32,197 nt of DNA from a virus. Shown piece after piece: positions 28,862-32,197 of this stretch. Below the pieces are notes generated by a model that saw only the letters and a program-made list of their open reading frames with translations, made no database searches and had not been told where the DNA came from. Each line of letters opens with the position of its first letter. The first letter of the stretch is position 1. The DNA lies in IMG/VR virus record IMGVR_UViG_3300005935_000072, positions 1 through 32,197 of that record; one strand, given 5' to 3'. The position numbers and the translations under genes were made by a program.

Positions 28862-29080
28862 TCAGCACGGTTTCAGATCGGCCAACTGTTCCGGCCAATG
28901 ACTCCTCGGGAAATCGTTTACCTCTACTTCTACCTGCCGTAGCGTTATAGGTCTGCCGCTTGCGATGGGAACAAGCTCAGTCGCATAGAAGTACATATCC
29001 CCTGTGGCGGGATGCAATTTTTCATCGACGTAGATTGCTTCGTTTCCGCTCTGGTCAATAACTATGACTATGTCCTTCAT
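28862..29080 (-). CDS. Small unknown protein (72 aa)
   Basis: The ATG at 29080 overlaps the stop of the preceding 38-residue gene (ATGA) and has AAGGA eight bases upstream, which favours it over the ATG at 29089. The protein has alternating strands (DIVIVIDQSGNEAIYVDEK, DMYFYATELVPIAS) ending in LADLKPC. Function unknown. Confidence 0.75.
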   Translation of the reverse strand: MKDIVIVIDQSGNEAIYVDEKLHPATGDMYFYATELVPIASGRPITLRQVEVEVNDFPRSHWPEQLADLKPC

Positions 29081-29193
29081 GGCATCCATCCTTTCCTTTT
29101 GGGTTTCAGCGTCCGTCGTTCACTCAGCACCCATCGAGTCCAACAGACCGCGAACAGAATCGCCAGGCCGAGCATTGCGAAACATGGAATCAT
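29077..29193 (-). CDS. Single-helix membrane peptide (38 aa)
   Basis: The ATG at 29193 overlaps the preceding stop (ATGA). The product has one hydrophobic helix (CFAMLGLAILFAVCWTRWVL) followed by a basic tail (RRTLKPKRKG). Overlaps at both ends support it as real. Such peptides may sit in the inner membrane with the basic tail inside. Role unknown. Confidence 0.7.
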   Translation of the reverse strand: MIPCFAMLGLAILFAVCWTRWVLSERRTLKPKRKGWMP

Positions 29194-29510
29194 GGTTTCA
29201 CTTCTTCGCCCTCGTACAGCACCAACTCGCCGGCGGGGAACTCAAAATAGCCATCTTCGCTGGGGTCCGCATGGCAGAAATTCTGGCGTTTACCAAATCC
29301 CTCTTTTCCGAGGCTGGACCAACTATGATTTTGGGATACAAGCGCTCGACATCGGCAACTCACGCGCTCGCCGCTATAGCCAACTGTCGTCACCACCTCC
29401 CCTACAACTAAGAGCGTCGGTTGGCCATAAACCGTCATCAGACGTTTGTGCGCCACTAGCATTACGATGTTGCCGGGCGCGAACTCGTGGTTGACTGGCG
29501 TAGTGTTCAT
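29190..29510 (-). CDS. Unknown beta-rich phage protein (106 aa)
   Basis: The ATG at 29510 is preferred because GAGGA lies six bases before it; an ATG two codons upstream has no better site. The protein has a beta pattern (FAPGNIVMLVAHKRLMTVYG, LLVVGEVVTTVGY, FEFPAGELVLYEGEE) and three Cys. No family was recognised. It overlaps both neighbours. Confidence 0.75.
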   Translation of the reverse strand: MNTTPVNHEFAPGNIVMLVAHKRLMTVYGQPTLLVVGEVVTTVGYSGERVSCRCRALVSQNHSWSSLGKEGFGKRQNFCHADPSEDGYFEFPAGELVLYEGEEVKP

Positions 29511-29770
29511 GGGCATTCCTCGTATGGCTTATTGTGGTCAGCGGCTATTTCCAGCACCGTTGCGGCACCGCGCAACGATGCCTGCAGTTCGTTTATTTTT
29601 ACGAGATCAAGCCCGAGATTATCAAGTACCTCGCCTTGCAGGGTATCGCTGCATCGTTCGCACAGCGGGCCAACGGCACCGTCGAGCCAGAAAATGCTAT
29701 CGTCTGCCGGTCCGGCCTTTCCGGTAAGGCCGTCACAAATCGCACAATGTTCATAATGCTCGTCAGTCAT
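29507..29770 (-). CDS. Small zinc-binding protein (87 aa)
   Basis: This 87-residue protein has CAIC near residue 9 and CERC near residue 37, a four-cysteine zinc site with an acidic loop between (residues 18 to 35). The C-terminal half is helical (LDLVKINELQASLRGAATVL). It overlaps the upstream gene by ATGA and may be a small regulatory or nucleic-acid binding protein. Confidence 0.8.
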   Translation of the reverse strand: MTDEHYEHCAICDGLTGKAGPADDSIFWLDGAVGPLCERCSDTLQGEVLDNLGLDLVKINELQASLRGAATVLEIAADHNKPYEECP

Positions 29771-30120
29771 TGTTTTTCCTTCACGGTTTCCGCTTTTCGC
29801 CGGGCAGCAACGGCCTTCCCGAGTGCTTCGAGCACACTTTCCCCAACGAATGTCAGGCCGTGCTCATAATTGCACCAATCGCCGTAGGCGGTAATGCTAT
29901 TTGCCGACCCGTCAAAATCTGGATTGTCGCAGTGGATGGAAACTGAGTCGCCTTCCTCGCGACGTAGCTCGTTGATTGCTTTCTCCAGGGCTTGCAGGCG
30001 GTCGATTTCGGGGATAGCCTCGAAGACCTGGGCTCGCAATATTTCACGCTCGACAGGATCGTCATTGATAACGTCATACTTGATTACCGCCCGCAGTCGC
30101 TCGGTTAGGTCACTCACCAT
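29767..30120 (-). CDS. Unknown early protein (117 aa)
   Basis: The ATG at 30120 follows AAGGA. The N-terminal half is a long helix (about 20 to 55, including EIDRLQALEKAINELRREEG), then strands (SVSIHCDNPDFDGSANSITA), then a helix ending in a basic KEKQ tail. It overlaps the small zinc protein genes on both sides. Function unknown. Confidence 0.75.
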   Translation of the reverse strand: MVSDLTERLRAVIKYDVINDDPVEREILRAQVFEAIPEIDRLQALEKAINELRREEGDSVSIHCDNPDFDGSANSITAYGDWCNYEHGLTFVGESVLEALGKAVAARRKAETVKEKQ

Positions 30121-30271
30121 CTTCCTTGGGTTCAGGTTTGGCGTGATGGTCGTCCCACTCGTCCCACTCCAACACCATCCGTTCGCCGCAGTCAGGGCAA
30201 TTTCGATGGTACTTATCCCACGCTGGCTCTACGTGCCCGCACCTATCGCAGACGTGGTCCGCGTAAGACAT
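30110..30271 (-). CDS. Small zinc-ribbon protein (53 aa)
   Basis: The ATG at 30271 overlaps the upstream stop (TAATG). Cysteines 8, 11, 25 and 28 (CDRC and CPDC) form a zinc ribbon, followed by an acidic/Trp-rich tail (EWDEWDDHH). It overlaps the next gene by 11 bases. It resembles small zinc-ribbon proteins of phage early regions, which may modulate host transcription; that role is inference. Confidence 0.75.
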   Translation of the reverse strand: MSYADHVCDRCGHVEPAWDKYHRNCPDCGERMVLEWDEWDDHHAKPEPKEDGE

Positions 30272-30495
30272 TAGCCTACTTCCAGTTTGTCGCCGTGGAG
30301 ACTGATGTCAGCAGCCCTGAGGCGGTCGATCTCGGTCGCCGTCAAGTGCTGCATGACGAGAACCCCAATGTTGCAGTCGAGCCTGGCTACCACGGCATTG
30401 AGCAGCCAGAATAGCATGTCCCCGTCATCGTCCTTTGTCAGGGCAACGTTGATGGGCTGCTTTTCCGGCTGCGTTTCGAGCGTGAAATTTAGCAC
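30271..30495 (-). CDS. Unknown early protein (74 aa)
   Basis: The start is a GTG at 30495, preceded by AGGAGACCTGAC. The protein has strands at the start (NFTLETQPEKQPINVALTKD) and helices in the middle (WLLNAVVARLDCN). No motif was recognised. It shares the start-associated leader seen before other genes in this block. Confidence 0.75.
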   Translation of the reverse strand: MLNFTLETQPEKQPINVALTKDDDGDMLFWLLNAVVARLDCNIGVLVMQHLTATEIDRLRAADISLHGDKLEVG

Positions 30496-30505
30496 GTCAG
30501 GTCTC

Positions 30506-30760
30506 CTATTCGTTGTCTGTAACTTCGAGCAATGTTCCGTTGGGCAGCACGCGAACTCGGATGGTTGTCCTCAGGCCATCTGAAAAACCGTCAACGTGCG
30601 GTCGCCCAATCTGGTTGATACGCTTCGGTCCGTCCTTTTGTATGATCCGGCCGTCTCCACAACCAGCTGCCTCAGACACAATCTCTGCAATCTGCCCGTC
30701 GCGTAATTCGTCGCTGGCGATAGTCCCCTCGCTGGCGTCTTGTACGATTCTAACGCTCAT
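30506..30760 (-). CDS. Unknown early protein (84 aa)
   Basis: The ATG at 30760 overlaps the upstream stop (ATGA) and follows AAGGAGACCTTGAT; the longer in-frame form is not supported. The protein is polar, with a Gly-rich loop (AAGCGDGRIIQKDG) and a beta end (TIRVRVLPNGTLLEVTDNE). Function unknown. Confidence 0.75.
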   Translation of the reverse strand: MSVRIVQDASEGTIASDELRDGQIAEIVSEAAGCGDGRIIQKDGPKRINQIGRPHVDGFSDGLRTTIRVRVLPNGTLLEVTDNE

Positions 30761-31020
30761 ATCAAGGTCTCCTTCGCTACGCAACTTATGTTTTCGTTCA
30801 CCACCAAAAGGCCGTGACAAACGGACAGACCGACTCCCTGTAGTAATGCCTCTCCCTGGGGTGAGAGTCTGCATTTAACAACTTCCCCTGAAGCAGCGCT
30901 TATTCTGAGAACCCTGATTTCATTCAGCAACAAAACTAAATCGCCGCATAAGTCCACAGATAATTCGCCCTGGATTGGCGTCGGCTTTGATTCGCCAGAT
31001 TTGATTTCAAAAGTCAGCAT
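30757..31020 (-). CDS. Unknown early protein (87 aa)
   Basis: The ATG at 31020 follows AAGGAGACCTAAC. The protein is beta-rich (MLTFEIKSGESKPTPIQGEL, CGDLVLLLNEIRVLRI) with four cysteines. It overlaps the next gene by ATGA. No family was recognised. Confidence 0.75.
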   Translation of the reverse strand: MLTFEIKSGESKPTPIQGELSVDLCGDLVLLLNEIRVLRISAASGEVVKCRLSPQGEALLQGVGLSVCHGLLVVNENISCVAKETLI

Positions 31021-31021
31021 G

Positions 31022-31360
31022 TTAGGTCTCCTTGTCGGCGGTCAGAGCATCCACGCGAACCTTGAGGTCGTCGAACTCTTTCCGCGTTGCGGCTAGTTTC
31101 GTTTGCAGATCGGCATTGCTGTCACGCAGCTTATCGGCATCCATTTCAGCCGCCTTTTCTTCGTCGATCAATTCGGAGTCGTGGACGTAGCGAGCGGTAA
31201 TCGGCGTGGTGTCGCCTGATTGCAGTGCGTATCGCGATTTGGACCCATCCCACTTTTCTTCGACGGTCGTTGCTGTCGCAAACGCAGCTAGGATGGTTGC
31301 CGCAGGCGCATCGGCCTGGAATAGAAATTTTGTGTAGCCAAGTTCTACAAGTAATCGCAT
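31022..31360 (-). CDS. Unknown early protein with C-terminal coiled coil (112 aa)
   Basis: The ATG at 31360 follows AAGGAGAACTAAC. The N-terminal half is mixed (LLVELGYTKFLFQADAPAAT). From about residue 65 the sequence (EEKAAEMDADKLRDSNADLQ, then TRKEFDDLKVRVDALTAD) is a likely coiled coil, so it may oligomerise. Function unknown. Confidence 0.78.
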   Translation of the reverse strand: MRLLVELGYTKFLFQADAPAATILAAFATATTVEEKWDGSKSRYALQSGDTTPITARYVHDSELIDEEKAAEMDADKLRDSNADLQTKLAATRKEFDDLKVRVDALTADKET

Positions 31361-31399
31361 GTTAGTTCTCCTTGTGTGTTACCGCTATCATGTGAATCC

Positions 31400-31618
31400 T
31401 CACTCAGCAGCGAGTGACATCAGTCCGGAAAAATCGCGCTGGATATGGCCGGCTGCGTCGATTGTTACCGGCAGAATCTCGCCAGCGTCGAGGTCATGCT
31501 GGCAAAAATCCTCAGCGTAGAATCGGCACGCAACATTGGCATTCTCATCGCGTCCGACAACGAACGTTGCTAAACGAAATCCGTTGCCGTCGTGAAAACA
31601 AAATCCTTTATCGTCCAT
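31400..31618 (-). CDS. Unknown early protein (72 aa)
   Basis: The ATG at 31618 follows TAGGAG. The protein is polar with a repeated Phe/Asp/Gly character (GFCFHDGNGFRLATFVVG), two or three Cys, and a helical end. No motif was recognised. A 39-base gap separates it from the next gene downstream. Confidence 0.75.
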   Translation of the reverse strand: MDDKGFCFHDGNGFRLATFVVGRDENANVACRFYAEDFCQHDLDAGEILPVTIDAAGHIQRDFSGLMSLAAE

Positions 31619-31638
31619 CGGATAATCTCCTAGTGGTA

Positions 31639-31696
31639 TTACTGTATTGTCACAACAACCTTGCGTGTCCCGCGCGGCACGGTGACTTCGGCCGTG
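31639..31696 (-). other. Possible out-of-frame 3' extension of the preceding gene
   Basis: This stretch reads as protein-like sequence only in the plus-one frame after the six-C run, ending in TAA at 31639. It may be the true 3' end of the gene at 31697 if the homopolymer is miscounted, a programmed frameshift, or a decayed end. Confidence 0.4.
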
Positions 31697-31966
31697 TCAT
31701 TCGGGGGGCGCGGGAGTCACGAGGTGGCAGAATCGCTCTTGGGTGAACAGGATGGTATCGGGGTCGTTGCAATCGACGGCCATAGTGTCGTTTTGGGATA
31801 CCGCTATCCATCTATCGCAGTCGTCCGTCGGGTACGTGCCGCCTACAGCCAGTAGACGAAAGCGACGGCCGCGTAAACTATTGAGCTCGGTATGGCGCAT
31901 ATTTCCTTTGACGAGCGCCAGGCTCCATGAACGATCCTGTACTTCCACAATGTCGTTGACTTTCAT
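31697..31966 (-). CDS. Unknown early protein with a possible frameshifted 3' end
   Basis: This 89-residue protein (DIVEVQDRSWSLALVKGNM near the start, FRLLAVGGTYPTDDCDRWIA in the middle) looks like a small beta barrel. It ends PAPPE just after a run of six C on the minus strand (31703-31708). One base fewer in that run would continue as NDTAEVTVPRGTRKVVVTIQ to a TAA at 31639-31641, giving about 108 residues and removing the otherwise large gap to the next gene. Confidence 0.75.
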   Translation of the reverse strand: MKVNDIVEVQDRSWSLALVKGNMRHTELNSLRGRRFRLLAVGGTYPTDDCDRWIAVSQNDTMAVDCNDPDTILFTQERFCHLVTPAPPE

Positions 31967-31979
31967 AATTCACTTTCTC

Positions 31980-32197
31980 TTAATAAGGTGTTAAAAAAAC
32001 CCACGTCGCCGGATATAGGTCGTAACTTGCATTACGGAACGAGTTTCGTCCGGCGGCGCAGGCCAACCCAAAGGAAGGTGAAAACTCACGGCGGGCCGGA
32101 ATTGCACCGACTGCATCGTCGCTAATGAGGACAGGCGCGACGCCGGAGCCTCCGTCGCATGATGCCGACCGAGCGTGGTGCAAGTGGTCGCGCATAT
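31980..32197 (-). CDS. Possible 3' end of a gene entering from the right edge
   Basis: An open frame runs from the right edge to a TAA at 31980, 13 bases before the next start, which fits the tight packing here. It could begin at the ATG at 32195 (71 codons) or outside the window. The C-terminal part (LACAAGRNSFRNASYDLYPA) looks protein-like, but there is no motif, and the region also folds into a hairpin, so coding is uncertain. Confidence 0.4.
   Translation of the reverse strand, partial: MRDHLHHARSASCDGGSGVAPVLISDDAVGAIPARREFSPSFGLACAAGRNSFRNASYDLYPATWVFLTPY
31993..32055 (-). promoter_or_regulatory. Nested hairpin with a T-run near the right edge
   Basis: An outer perfect 7-bp stem (CGCCGGA 32007-32013 with TCCGGCG 32049-32055) encloses an inner 5-bp stem (CGTAA 32021-32025 with TTACG 32032-32036). 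On the minus strand a run of seven T follows at 31993-31999, seven bases after the stem. It could be an attenuator or weak terminator before the early genes. Confidence 0.4.

Overview
The window is a densely packed stretch of a tailed double-stranded DNA bacteriophage genome, or a prophage or metagenomic phage contig. Every gene I can support lies on the minus strand, so transcription runs from about 32.2 kb down to 1. Genes abut or overlap by 1 to 17 nt (ATGA, GTGA, TAATG and TGATG junctions), and almost all have AGGAGG-type ribosome sites. By eye, GC is in the mid-50s. The host cannot be fixed: a lipobox protein and strong Shine-Dalgarno sites say Bacteria, probably one with an outer membrane. 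No integrase, repressor, tRNA or CRISPR array is visible.

Regions in order of transcription. (1) 32.2 to 28.0 kb: about 16 tiny early-type genes, mostly of unknown function (two CxxC zinc proteins, a DUF551-like protein, a one-helix membrane protein). (2) 28.0 to 20.3 kb: recombination and replication. This holds a RecN/SMC-like ATPase, a protein with an Ala/Trp tail, an ASCH-like protein, a YqaJ exonuclease, its presumed annealing partner, two helix-turn-helix proteins, a replication initiator with an embedded HNH domain, a possible helicase loader and an adenine-type DNA methylase. (3) 20.3 to 14.3 kb: an accessory block of small genes plus a DUF5131 (Gp37/Gp68) protein, a broken or dual-frame cytosine methyltransferase, an HNH protein and a DUF1064 nuclease-like protein. 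Eight of its gene junctions carry copies of one hairpin plus Shine-Dalgarno module, and a ninth, decayed copy sits at another junction. (4) 14.3 to 12.9 kb: three unknown genes, one perhaps the small terminase, then a strong terminator. (5) 12.8 to 4.8 kb: large terminase, zinc protein, portal, unknown, scaffold, major capsid and a beta-rich structural protein. (6) 4.7 kb to 1: beta-rich proteins, two papain-fold hydrolases, a cluster of small membrane proteins (lysis-like) and a protein running off the left edge.

The most unusual content is the accessory block. A 20-base hairpin/Shine-Dalgarno element recurs at its gene junctions. It doubles as coding sequence for a shared C-terminal tail (EAAEAAGG), and one copy is a clear remnant of the DUF5131 gene end, as if genes were added by recombination at these junctions. 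In the same block the cytosine methyltransferase is split between two overlapping frames, both of which read like recognisable protein sequence. Two further regional start-associated leader sequences occur in the early genes.
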